Origin: Kiritimatiellia bacterium
GTDB taxonomy: Bacteria; Verrucomicrobiota; Kiritimatiellia; RFP12; UBA1067
NCBI GenBank assembly: GCA_016296065.1
Contig: JAEDKA010000005.1
Span: 1 to 64,000, forward strand
Reading direction: 5' to 3'
DNA length: 64,000 nt
Position numbers and translations under genes: made by a program. Shown here piece after piece: positions 36,001 through 42,622 of the stretch (positions within the stretch are counted from its first letter, which is position 1; each line of letters opens with the position of its first letter). A model generated the notes under the pieces. It saw nothing but the letters and a program-made list of their open reading frames with translations. It made no database searches and was not told the origin of the DNA.

Positions 36001-37620
36001 GCCGTGCTCGTGCCGGACCTCGAAATTCCGCCGGACGCCTCCTCGCACGACGTCAACGACGTCTTCATGAACAAACTCTACAAGAAGTACAGCACGAACC
36101 AGGGCAAGCTCATGGAGGTCTCGAACTACATCGAGCAGAGCGGCTGCACCCTCGCGGAGGCGCTGGCCGCCGCCGAGGGCAAAGGCCCCAAACCCAAGAC
36201 GCTGCCCGACTACTCGCCCACCACGATGAAGATCGAGGAAATCGACGGCTCGACCAAGGGTGGACGCAGCCGCATTCTGGGCGACTTCGTGCGCCCGGAG
36301 AACCCGAAGTATCTCGGCGGGACGCGCATCCTCAGCGCGGAACAGAACCACTTCACCGTCAAAATCGGACAGGAGACGTTCACCGCCGACGGGAAAAACG
36401 GCGGCGCGGGCAACGCCGTCATCGCCAACAGGATCGAGACCCTCTGCGGCAAGGTCCACGTGAGCCAGGCGTCCAGCGTGATGCGCGCGCTTTCGCAGGC
36501 CGCGCACCAGCCGCTCCTGCCGCTGTTGCCGCAGCACGGCATCCGGGGCGACATCGGCACCGAGCACATCCCGCTCACCTACACCCTCTCGCGCAACGAC
36601 GAAACCGGCGCCATCACGATCCGCTACTCCGAGCCCGAGGGGATGCCCGTCAAGTTCCACTGGGAGACCACGGTCGCCCTCGACGGCTCTTCCACATCGA
36701 CCCCAATCCAATTCACCGAAACCCTCGAGGAGTCCGGCAACAAGGCGCTCGCCAAGACGGTCGGCGGCACCAGCCCCGCCGCCAAGACGATGCAGAACTT
36801 CATCCTCGACGCCTCGGGAGCCCAGGAAAACGCCCCCGTCATGGAGAAACTCGGCCGCTTCAACGCCAAACTGCAGGAAGAGACCCGCAAGGACCTCGTC
36901 AACACCTTCGCGTTCCTCGTCAACAAGCACCTCGTCAAGAAAGACGGAGGCGGCAACCGCACCGAGGACTTCGACTGCGTGCACTACCAGTTCAACCGCG
37001 ACGTGGTGGCCGGCGGAATGACCGTCAACCTGCCGGGAGGCGGCAAGGTCTCGACCACGAACTACGAAACCGCGCGCGACCAGCTCGTCCAATTCATCAC
37101 GGGCGACGACAAGGCGACCTACAAGGCCGCCTCGGCCAACGTGAAGAAGCAGACGGGCCTTCTGATGTCGATCGTCACGCAATACGCTCCGAGCATGGTC
37201 AAGAACGGGTTCATTTCCACCCTGCAAAAGGCCGGGCATGAATACAATCTCACGGGCGGACGCAAGGAAGCCCCAAACCCCTTCCAAAAACCCCTGACCT
37301 GGACGCTCGGCAAGGCGGAGGACGGCTCGATCAAGGCTTCGGTGACCATCACCGAAGGCATCGGCTTCCTCTTCACCGCCCAGGGCCAAACGAAACTGGA
37401 CGACACCGCCAGCTACGAAGAAACCACCCTCGACATCACCATCCCCGCCGGCAACCTCTCCACCCTCGCCGACCAGGACTGGTCGACGTTCGACGAGGGG
37501 GCGTTCAACGCCGCCGGCAAGGACTCCGACGCGCAGCTGTCGGCCATCCCGCAGCAATTCCGCCTCGAAGCGACCGTCAACGCCTCCTACAACCTTCACT
37601 TCGACGCCCCGGCCGCCTAG
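33085..37620 (+). CDS. 1511-residue soluble protein, putative type III-like effector
   Basis: The protein begins MAINLANLNISLDQFQKMA, has no signal peptide or membrane helix, and is rich in charged helices for its first 1000 residues. Near residues 61-128 a segment (IKPLSRQQIRDIIDRNAAAI) resembles one in the next gene (KPLTARRILIVKEAVDAA). Residues about 1293-1511 contain a domain (NRDVVAGGM, NYETARDQLVQFITG, PLTWTLGKAEDGSI) shared with the C-terminus of the next gene. A more divergent copy of its second half precedes it at about 1085-1235 (PLTYTLSRNDETGAI). I recognise no enzyme family. AAGGAG stands 12 nt before ATG 33085. Base use is like that of its neighbours. Confidence 0.7.
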   Translation: MAINLANLNISLDQFQKMATGDYNAGEVALKSESRLTKINNHVHRLSANTKSISHEEVLAIKNAFMKALSANGVGGDEINQIRKELGLAPDETAPKALAGRSIKPLSRQQIRDIIDRNAAAINAARAERGEKAFKTSAQLYGTNPTTLHNLEQHRRAASDSVHRTMMESEEIANFQKIIEGNAAEVAGEDRSEMLKTILAQRDAIVAKAKGNPKAEGNCVLEYTTENGQKILFASSKSERETIRMLDEAYLLLAGGTNLKKRNAAIAFCLTTSVGKPIPFEIKEMADSVRAEATAVFGKGAVAQADKPVSRLVKDSTLREDVEKMTEEGKAVTADNLREVYRANCFRQSALNLVERTVEGLLREMGRKTSGCADIRGNLEKIMPETFRALAEAKTADEAKAILDGAMGTIRETTAKAAAAIDAKAKLKDFMNEAFAKEIGVKWNPANGELASFEYLAATQGDALKTDILMGKVKAGTPEEITAEFKKLAQKTAHAHAEFLRGADALGLSGDAVDRVKQHLLGINSFKRLDLAKAKELAGEIDVKPLADAFAAKAPMAKIFEEIGKLNASAESKIPALYAGAREIGADETIKGVPLLLFMALDKSPNLAVDLEKFLAGGDVRNAIGHANGGELPDGVTQVDTYMGRTPLTPAQLAVTLGKPDMQPLFAQALMKAADEAGLAQLPPEMKLAAFGAGTAAGRILREALAAMPKDMSPTPNFLYGIARGAARGIDAAGLRSINETAKRFAQDAAMQGKVLAAGYHKSELPMLAEAFAFIKSATGCSDADALKKTLNPASSERRLFQYGGRFTASADNFKAGLKLMDSFKTWFENTAANVKSKNCNTLTEKNAGGTFLTKEGLMGFEKFVFEDIALDPTFNLAAPDPEKAFGIENNKAMNFFARGNGSGCTGTVAQLSPEKRQVVYAVFAALEPPSPQPKGATNVVANSHTLSRILRHFDEIVELKNAGKLDRTHINAVLVPDLEIPPDASSHDVNDVFMNKLYKKYSTNQGKLMEVSNYIEQSGCTLAEALAAAEGKGPKPKTLPDYSPTTMKIEEIDGSTKGGRSRILGDFVRPENPKYLGGTRILSAEQNHFTVKIGQETFTADGKNGGAGNAVIANRIETLCGKVHVSQASSVMRALSQAAHQPLLPLLPQHGIRGDIGTEHIPLTYTLSRNDETGAITIRYSEPEGMPVKFHWETTVALDGSSTSTPIQFTETLEESGNKALAKTVGGTSPAAKTMQNFILDASGAQENAPVMEKLGRFNAKLQEETRKDLVNTFAFLVNKHLVKKDGGGNRTEDFDCVHYQFNRDVVAGGMTVNLPGGGKVSTTNYETARDQLVQFITGDDKATYKAASANVKKQTGLLMSIVTQYAPSMVKNGFISTLQKAGHEYNLTGGRKEAPNPFQKPLTWTLGKAEDGSIKASVTITEGIGFLFTAQGQTKLDDTASYEETTLDITIPAGNLSTLADQDWSTFDEGAFNAAGKDSDAQLSAIPQQFRLEATVNASYNLHFDAPAA

Positions 37621-37622
37621 CC

Positions 37623-37663
37623 AACCCTTCAACCCTTCAACTTTTCAACCTTTCAACTTTTAA
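37623..37663 (+). repeat. TTTCAACC tandem array, copy 2
   Basis: Five imperfect TTCAACCC/TTTTCAAC units fill the 56-bp gap between the 1511- and 725-residue genes and take the place of a clear ribosome-binding site. Confidence 0.85.
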
Positions 37664-37676
37664 ACCGGATACATCC

Positions 37677-39854
37677 ATGTCACTCGACATAAACGGATAC
37701 AACGATACGTTCAGGGCGTTCACTGACTTCGCGAAAGTCATGACGCAAAGCAAGGGCGGAATGAATTCGATCGCCCGCGTCGACGGCGGCGTTGACATAA
37801 CGACCGGCGCGCTCGCTGGGCGCACGGTCACGGCCTCCACGACCGACTCGATCCGCGGCATGTTCAAATGGTTCCGCTCGCCCGACGACCAGACCGCCAA
37901 CAACGAGACGCGCAAGATCTTCAGGGACGCCATCAACGAAATGTTCGGCGGCGACTCGAAGATACCCGATTCGGTCAGGGATGCCATGCGGATGGCGGAC
38001 TACGACAAGGGCAAGCCGCTCACCGCCCGACGGATATTGATCGTCAAGGAGGCGGTCGACGCGGCGATCAGCGCGGCAAAAAGCGAGATGCGCGCGGCCA
38101 TCGCCCAGGCAAAGGACGTCGCGAAAGATTCCGCCTCGATCGTCTTCAGCCACGTGCCCAGAGACCGCAAGGCCGAGGTTGACGGGCTCATCGACATGGC
38201 CATCGGACGGTGCGGCGGCGACAAGGACGCGCTCGAAATCATCTCAAACTGCATGGGCAGCATTCTTCTGCGGGGCGACTGCAAATTGCGTTCTGCCGAT
38301 GCGGCCATGAAGAAGGTGGACGGGGTGCTCGCCAATCTCGATGAAATGCGCCAGACCGCCAACGGCAATCGCGCAGTGCTTGCCGCAAGCAAGGATTTCC
38401 TCATCGCGATGAACGGAAAGTCGCTGCCGCCCGGGCAGCTGGCGAAGGTCATGCAAATGGTAACCACCACCGACACCTCCAGCATCGGGCTGCTCAAGCC
38501 GGGCGCGAGCGCGGAGCAAATAGACGCCGCCTTGAGCCGGCTGGGAAAGATGACCAATGAACTGATGATCAAGTCCGGTACGGACGAAGCGACGGAGGGC
38601 TCGGACGAAAAGGGCTGCATACGCGGCCTTATCGCGTGCCTCGTCATCGCCAAGATCGGCCCGTCCGGCGCTCGCAACATACGGCAGGCCCTCATGTCCG
38701 AAACCGCGCAAAAGCTTTTGGCTTTCTACAATATGGTCGTCCAGGACGACATCAACCTCGGAAATTTGTCGCTTGGCCATAAAGACTATACCAACCTGAC
38801 CGCACATATTGCCTGCAAAATGCTGGACTCCATGAAGTTTACGGTCGATCACTCCCTTGGCATGAAGTGTACGGAAGTTGAATCTTATGCAGGCAAATTC
38901 GACATTGCCGAAATCAACTCCTCGAATATATTAAACCGCATCACGTCGGACGCCAAGGAAATGATGCTGAGCAAGCGCGACGAGAAAATCGCCAAGTACG
39001 TGAACGGCGACGGACCGGGCGCGCAGGAGATGCGCACGCTCTTTGCCAACATGATGGGGCCGGAGCCGCACACCGGCAGGGATGCCGATCTCGAGCATAT
39101 CCAGGAGAAGGACTTCATGAACGCAGCCACCTTGACCATTGCATCCGAATGCAAGAAGTGCGTGGCAGGCGATTTCAAGAACACCGTTTTCGCCAGGGAC
39201 GTCGTGCAAAACATGAACGTGACGTTCCCGGACGGTTCGAAGATGTCCAACGATTTCGAGACCGCGCGAGACCAGATCGCCTCGTTCGTGACGGGTGGCG
39301 CTGCAGCGAAATACGACGATCTCGACGCCACCGGCAAGGGCAAGGCCAACATTGTCATGGCGCTGCTTTCGCAGGAGACGGTGAAGGGCGCGTACGATAG
39401 CCATGCGCACATGCTCAATCCGAAATGCAACACGCTCCAATACGATACGGTTTCCGATCCGGGCACCGAGAAGAAGGAGTTCAAGCTCCGTTTCGGTAGG
39501 GATGGCGACCTTTATATCAAATTTACCGGGGAAAAGCAGCTTCAGCAGATGACCGCTCGCGTCCCAGAGACGAACGAACACGGTCAAACGGTCTATTCCT
39601 CCAAGAAGATTGCCGTGAATCCCGGTTCTACAATCGGTGCGGGGTTCGCTCTGACGATCAAAGCCAACGAATTCGAAGACATGGCTAAGCTCGACTATTC
39701 CAAGTTTGACGACAACAAGGCCCGGGAAATCCTCGACAGCAAGGACGATCTGTTCGACAAGCTCAACCAAGCGGTTGACAGTATCGACCAAACGTTCCGG
39801 TTGAATAAAGGCGCAGTCTTTGCCGTCATGAAATTCTCCGCCGAGTTCGTCTAA
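37677..39854 (+). CDS. 725-residue soluble protein, putative type III-like effector
   Basis: The protein begins MSLDINGYNDTFRAFTDFA. It is soluble, helical and without signal peptide. Residues about 83-135 (GKPLTARRILIVKEAVDAAI) match the N-terminal module of the 1511-residue protein. Residues about 495-725 (FARDVVQNMNV, DFETARDQIASFVTGG, NIVMALLSQETV) match its C-terminal domain. Paralogy with a shared module at both ends and a different middle is typical of modular effectors, but no catalytic motif is recognised. A CesT-like chaperone gene follows after 15 bp. The start lacks a good ribosome-binding site. Confidence 0.7.
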   Translation: MSLDINGYNDTFRAFTDFAKVMTQSKGGMNSIARVDGGVDITTGALAGRTVTASTTDSIRGMFKWFRSPDDQTANNETRKIFRDAINEMFGGDSKIPDSVRDAMRMADYDKGKPLTARRILIVKEAVDAAISAAKSEMRAAIAQAKDVAKDSASIVFSHVPRDRKAEVDGLIDMAIGRCGGDKDALEIISNCMGSILLRGDCKLRSADAAMKKVDGVLANLDEMRQTANGNRAVLAASKDFLIAMNGKSLPPGQLAKVMQMVTTTDTSSIGLLKPGASAEQIDAALSRLGKMTNELMIKSGTDEATEGSDEKGCIRGLIACLVIAKIGPSGARNIRQALMSETAQKLLAFYNMVVQDDINLGNLSLGHKDYTNLTAHIACKMLDSMKFTVDHSLGMKCTEVESYAGKFDIAEINSSNILNRITSDAKEMMLSKRDEKIAKYVNGDGPGAQEMRTLFANMMGPEPHTGRDADLEHIQEKDFMNAATLTIASECKKCVAGDFKNTVFARDVVQNMNVTFPDGSKMSNDFETARDQIASFVTGGAAAKYDDLDATGKGKANIVMALLSQETVKGAYDSHAHMLNPKCNTLQYDTVSDPGTEKKEFKLRFGRDGDLYIKFTGEKQLQQMTARVPETNEHGQTVYSSKKIAVNPGSTIGAGFALTIKANEFEDMAKLDYSKFDDNKAREILDSKDDLFDKLNQAVDSIDQTFRLNKGAVFAVMKFSAEFV

Positions 39855-39869
39855 CGGGAAAGGACGTCA

Positions 39870-40346
39870 ATGGAATACAAGGAACTTGTTGATTCGTTTG
39901 CCTCGTCGCTCGGTCTTGACGGGGCTCAGACCGAGGGCGGCGCGTGCGCGTTCGAGATCGACGGCATGAAGGTGGACATCTTCCACGACGAGGCCGCCGG
40001 CACGGTGATGGTCTATGGCGAGATCGGCCTTCCGTCGTCCGACGACGACCGCACCTTCGGCACGGCAATGCTCAAGGCAAACCACCTCTTCGGCGGCACG
40101 GGCGGCGCCACGCTCTGCCAGAACCCCGAGACGGGCGAATACGCGATCTTCCAGGCGTTTCCGCTCTCGGCGCTGAACGCGGATTCGCTTGCCGCTGAGG
40201 TGGCGCGCATCGTTGACAAGACCGAGCATTGGCGCGGAATCCTGAATGCCTTCCAGGTCGCGGAGCGCGAAAGGGGTGAAACCGCCGCCGAGGAGGTCCT
40301 TCTCGATGCCATCCACGGCGGAAATAGCGGCTTCATGCGGGTCTGA
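39870..40346 (+). CDS. CesT/SycE-like secretion chaperone
   Basis: The 158-residue acidic protein again shows the class I chaperone layout: helix (EYKELVDSFASSLGL), strands (CAFEIDGMKVDIFHDE, GTVMVYGEIGLPS), helix (FGTAMLKANHLFG), strands (ATLCQNPETGEYAIFQAFPL) and helix (DSLAAEVARIVDKTEHWRGI). It is preceded by GGGAAAGGA and lies directly after the 725-residue protein, its probable client. It differs clearly in sequence from the chaperone at 32506, so the two serve different clients or arose anciently. Confidence 0.62.
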   Translation: MEYKELVDSFASSLGLDGAQTEGGACAFEIDGMKVDIFHDEAAGTVMVYGEIGLPSSDDDRTFGTAMLKANHLFGGTGGATLCQNPETGEYAIFQAFPLSALNADSLAAEVARIVDKTEHWRGILNAFQVAERERGETAAEEVLLDAIHGGNSGFMRV

Positions 40347-40388
40347 AAATCTAAACACCCAACGGGGTATGTTGAAAATTTTACACTC

Positions 40389-40436
40389 TTGATTTCGGCA
40401 CCACGAACGTGCTATAATTAGCGCTAATTTTAGCAC
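40389..40436 (+). promoter_or_regulatory. Promoter and palindromic operator of the toxin-antitoxin pair
   Basis: TTGATT (40389-40394), an 18-nt spacer and TGC-TATAAT (-10 at 40413-40418) form the promoter. A 28-bp palindrome (40409-40436) with outer arms GTGCTA/TAGCAC and centre AATTAGCGCTAATT covers the -10 with one mismatched pair. This is a classical autoregulatory site for an antitoxin-toxin complex. Confidence 0.8.
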
Positions 40437-40460
40437 CACAAAGAAGCAGAGGAGTAAGCA

Positions 40461-40712
40461 ATGATTGCGACAATACCCGCACAGGTAGTCAAGCGGCGCG
40501 GAATGAGCGCACTGAACGCGCAGTTGAAGGATGGCCCGGTGTGGGTTATCGCCAACAACACGCCGAAATACGTTGTCCTTTTCGCCGACGATTTCCGGCG
40601 CATGAGGCACGAGGCGTTTGTGGAAGGTTGCCTCCAGTCTGATGCGGAATGCCGCGCAGGGCTTGCCACGCCTACTACGGTCGAGGGATTGATGTCGGCT
40701 TTCGACGAATAG
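40461..40712 (+). CDS. Antitoxin, Phd/YefM-like
   Basis: The 83-residue protein begins with a likely DNA-binding strand-helix part (VVKRRGMSALNAQLKDGPVW) and the PVWVIANNTPKYVVLFADDF element typical of Phd/YefM-type antitoxins (a short beta pair followed by residues that call for modification of the toxin). Its C-terminal tail (GLMSAFDE) would bind the toxin. GAGGAG precedes ATG 40461. The toxin gene starts 11 bp after its stop. Confidence 0.72.
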   Translation: MIATIPAQVVKRRGMSALNAQLKDGPVWVIANNTPKYVVLFADDFRRMRHEAFVEGCLQSDAECRAGLATPTTVEGLMSAFDE

Positions 40713-40723
40713 GAACGGCGACG

Positions 40724-40999
40724 ATGTACGAATTAAAGCAGACGCCGTATTTCGCCCGTGCTTTCAAGCGTTTCGCCAAACGACATCCAGAATTGCGGGA
40801 AGCAACCCGAACGACCTTGAACACGCTTAGGGAGAATCCGTTTGCGCCGTCGTTGCGGTTGCATCCGCTGACAGGCAGACTTGCGGGGAAACAGGCGGTT
40901 AGCATCAACTACGCCTACCGCATTGTCTTGTGCGTGGAGATTGCCGAACATGAAGTAATCCTTCACAACATCGGCTCGCATGACGAGGTTTACGGTTAG
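40724..40999 (+). CDS. RelE/ParE-superfamily toxin
   Basis: The 91-residue basic protein has the RelE/ParE fold pattern: an N-terminal strand (ELKQTPYFARAFKRFAKRH), two helices, then LHPLTGRLAGKQAVSINYAYRIVL and a last strand ending VILHNIGSHDEVYG, as in YafQ/RelE-type mRNA interferases. The arginine of YRIV and the histidine near the end are plausible catalytic residues. ATG 40724 is chosen because upstream in-frame sequence overlaps the antitoxin. A strong terminator follows. Confidence 0.82.
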   Translation: MYELKQTPYFARAFKRFAKRHPELREATRTTLNTLRENPFAPSLRLHPLTGRLAGKQAVSINYAYRIVLCVEIAEHEVILHNIGSHDEVYG

Positions 41000-41031
41000 A
41001 TCGTAACGCCGCACTCCAGAACTCCGAAACT

Positions 41032-41085
41032 GCCAACGCAAATTGCATATCCCGCCAGAATGTGCCATTTGCGTTGGCGGTTTTT
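41032..41085 (+). terminator. Rho-independent terminator after the toxin gene
   Basis: GCCAACGCAAAT (41032-41043) and ATTTGCGTTGGC (41067-41078) form a perfect 12-bp stem, followed by GGTTTTTGTG. This is the clearest terminator in the window and closes the toxin-antitoxin operon. Confidence 0.85.
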
Positions 41086-41101
41086 GTGTCCATTGTCTTT
41101 G

Positions 41102-41131
41102 TTGACTGCAGTGCCTTTATTTTGGTAGAAT
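41102..41131 (+). promoter_or_regulatory. Promoter without an intact gene
   Basis: TTGACT (41102-41107), an 18-nt spacer and TGG-TAGAAT (-10 at 41126-41131) are followed by AAAGGAATAA and an ATG at 41155. The reading frame behind it runs into repeat sequences after about 35 codons, so the promoter seems orphaned by repeat insertion. Confidence 0.6.
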
Positions 41132-41360
41132 AGCCGCAGAAAGCAAAGGAATAAATGACCTCATCCATCATCCATAACGGCATCGCTGGAGCGCGCTTGA
41201 GGGCGCGCTGTGAGGCCGTTTCGCCGAGGGTGGCTCGGGGGTGGAGACACCGTTTGACTGGGGGAAGCGGCGGATTTGCCGCTTCAAGATATCTCACGCA
41301 GAGGCGCGGAGAGGCCGAGAGCGCAGAGGGGTTTAGATGTGCAGAGCGGGTTGGCGTTTT

Positions 41361-41659
41361 AGGGGGTTCCGTCGCTCGGGCTCTTGCGACTTTGCTTCGC
41401 AAAGCTCCTCGCTTCGCTCGTCGGCCAACCTGACGCCTTCGGCGCAGGCGAATCCCGCGACGGAACAAGAAAGGGCGTGGAGCAGTTCACTAGAAAGTCA
41501 CTTTCCATTCTCTACTCTCGCATGCTCCCGATTATTTGATTTCTTGCGAGTATTGTGAATGTCCGTCGCGGGATGCGCCCGCGCCGAAGGCGTCGGGTTG
41601 GGTGAGCGCGTAGCGCGAACTGCGAAGCAGCCGCAAGGCCCCGCGCGACGGACCCCCTT
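41361..41659 (+). repeat. Large hairpin element, long copy
   Basis: Outer arms beginning AGGGGGTTCCGTCGC and ending GCGACGGACCCCCT are imperfectly complementary for about 90 bp each. They include the perfect pair GACGCCTTCGGCGC/GCGCCGAAGGCGTC and the inner pair ATCCCGCGACGGA/TCCGTCGCGGGAT. The arms enclose a core. The 116 bp at 41456-41571 are identical to 41970-42085. Confidence 0.8.
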
Positions 41660-41870
41660 GGGCTCGGCGAACTTCTTCAGGGTGAGGATAGAGGAGTAGT
41701 TCTTCGGCGGGAGCGAGTTATTCGACAGGATTTGCGGGATTCACAGGATTGGCGGGGTGGTGAGGTAAGGGCGCTCACCTCTATCGATCGTTTCGCGGCT
41801 CTGGCTGCGGACTCGGCTAAATTGCAAAATACAGATTAGCCGAGGAAAGGAGTCGCATGAAAGGCAGTGA

Positions 41871-41948
41871 AGTTATAGGCAAGAACGTTGAGGGGGCAAC
41901 GCGGCTGGAAGCCGCGTCTCCAAGGGAGAGGCCGAGCATACCGCCGCG
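41871..41948 (+). repeat. AGTTATAGGC-led palindromic block, copy 1
   Basis: AGTTATAGGCAAGAACGTT is followed by AGGGGGCAACGCGG and the stem GCGGCTGGAAGCCGC. The block at 42308-42418 repeats the same order with an extra palindrome inserted. Confidence 0.65.
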
Positions 41949-41951
41949 CTA

Positions 41952-42102
41952 CAGGGGGTTACGTCGCTCCGCGACGGAACAAGAAAGGGCGTGGAGCAGT
42001 TCACTAGAAAGTCACTTTCCATTCTCTACTCTCGCATGCTCCCGATTATTTGATTTCTTGCGAGTATTGTGAATGTCCGTCGCGGAGCGACGGACCCCCC
42101 TG
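41952..42102 (+). repeat. Large hairpin element, short copy
   Basis: It has the same 116-bp core (41970-42085) as the element at 41361-41659. Here it is enclosed by arms of about 33 bp, CAGGGGGTTACGTCGCTCC and GGAGCGACGGACCCCCCTG. The arm bases next to the core differ from the long copy but still pair with each other. Confidence 0.8.
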
Positions 42103-42135
42103 GGTATAGTTGTCCCTATGCCGCGCGGAAAATAT

Positions 42136-42150
42136 CGGGGACTGTCCCCG
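42136..42150 (+). repeat. CGGGGACTGTCCCCG palindrome
   Basis: This perfect 5-bp stem with ACTGT loop is a single occurrence within the repeat mosaic. Confidence 0.5.
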
Positions 42151-42212
42151 TTATTCCTTTAACTCCGAGGGTTGGCAAAGGGGCTTCGCGTTTTTCAACC
42201 GCCGCTCTACGG

Positions 42213-42288
42213 TTGCTTTCGCTATTGGGAGTCTCGGAGTTTTGGTGACAGACCTCCAATACTCCAAAACTCCCAGCAGCGAAAGCAA
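42213..42288 (+). repeat. 76-bp foldback
   Basis: TTGCTTTCGCT at the left pairs with AGCGAAAGCAA at the right, and inner GGGAGT and GGAGTTTTGG pair with CCAAAACTCCC. It is a further palindromic repeat in the mosaic. Confidence 0.6.
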
Positions 42289-42307
42289 TGGCTTGGAATT
42301 ATAGTTA

Positions 42308-42418
42308 AGTTATAGGCAAGAACGTTTAGGGGGTGACGCGGCGAGACGCCGCATCTCCTTGGGAGCGGACGCGGCTGGAAGCCGCGTCTCCATGGGAGGC
42401 GCTGAGCATCCCGCCGCG
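42308..42418 (+). repeat. AGTTATAGGC-led palindromic block, copy 2
   Basis: It shares its start, the GCGGCTGGAAGCCGCGTCTCC unit and the end (GAGCAT.CCGCCGCG) with 41871-41948. It contains an additional GCGGCGAGACGCCGC stem. Confidence 0.65.
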
Positions 42419-42525
42419 TCGCCAAAAAAGGAAATCGTGTCTAAACACACACACCGGTCGGTAGCCGTCTAATCCATTGTCACCGCCTTTCGCTGCGGTT
42501 CCTGTTGCCTTCCAATCCCTTATTA

Positions 42526-42534
42526 TGGTAAAAT
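42526..42534 (+). promoter_or_regulatory. Extended -10 promoter of the ABC1-domain gene
   Basis: TGG-TAAAAT lies 88 nt before ATG 42623, upstream of the shared leader motif. Confidence 0.6.
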
Positions 42535-42567
42535 GCATACTATCGTCGTCTGGCGCAGATGACTCCG

Positions 42568-42605
42568 GTAACCTTTCGGACTTTCGCGTGTAGACAGGGC
42601 GAACC
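42568..42605 (+). promoter_or_regulatory. Conserved 5' leader motif, copy 2
   Basis: GTAACCTTTCG, CTTTCGCGTGTA and GAACC repeat the leader at 30392-30428 in the same order and spacing. TTCGC pairs with GCGAA around the GTGTA loop. It ends 17 nt before the start codon, just ahead of a GAAAGGAG site. Confidence 0.62.
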
Positions 42606-42622
42606 GAACAAAACAAAACAGT

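Larger units (their letters stand above)
41155..42520 (+). repeat. Gene-free mosaic of palindromic repeats
   Basis: About 1.4 kb without a convincing gene. It holds a second copy of the GACTGGGGGAAGCG palindrome (41256-41284), a CTCACGCAGAGG repeat (41292-41330), two large hairpin elements (41361-41659 and 41952-42102), a half ACAGGATT repeat (41723-41755), two related AGTTATAGGC-led blocks (41871-41948 and 42308-42418) and smaller palindromes. Two short ORFs (41155 and 41857) have good ribosome-binding sites but run into repeats. Both may be remnants of disrupted small genes. Confidence 0.75.

Noticed and set aside
34410..37241. 943-codon ORF overlapping the 1511-residue gene
   Set aside because: Strongly Arg-rich, without a ribosome-binding site, and third-position base use fits the other frame.
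41155..42072. The two ORFs ending in the same 33-residue tail as real paralogous genes
   Set aside because: The common tail is only the translated 116-bp repeat core, and the upstream parts are unrelated.
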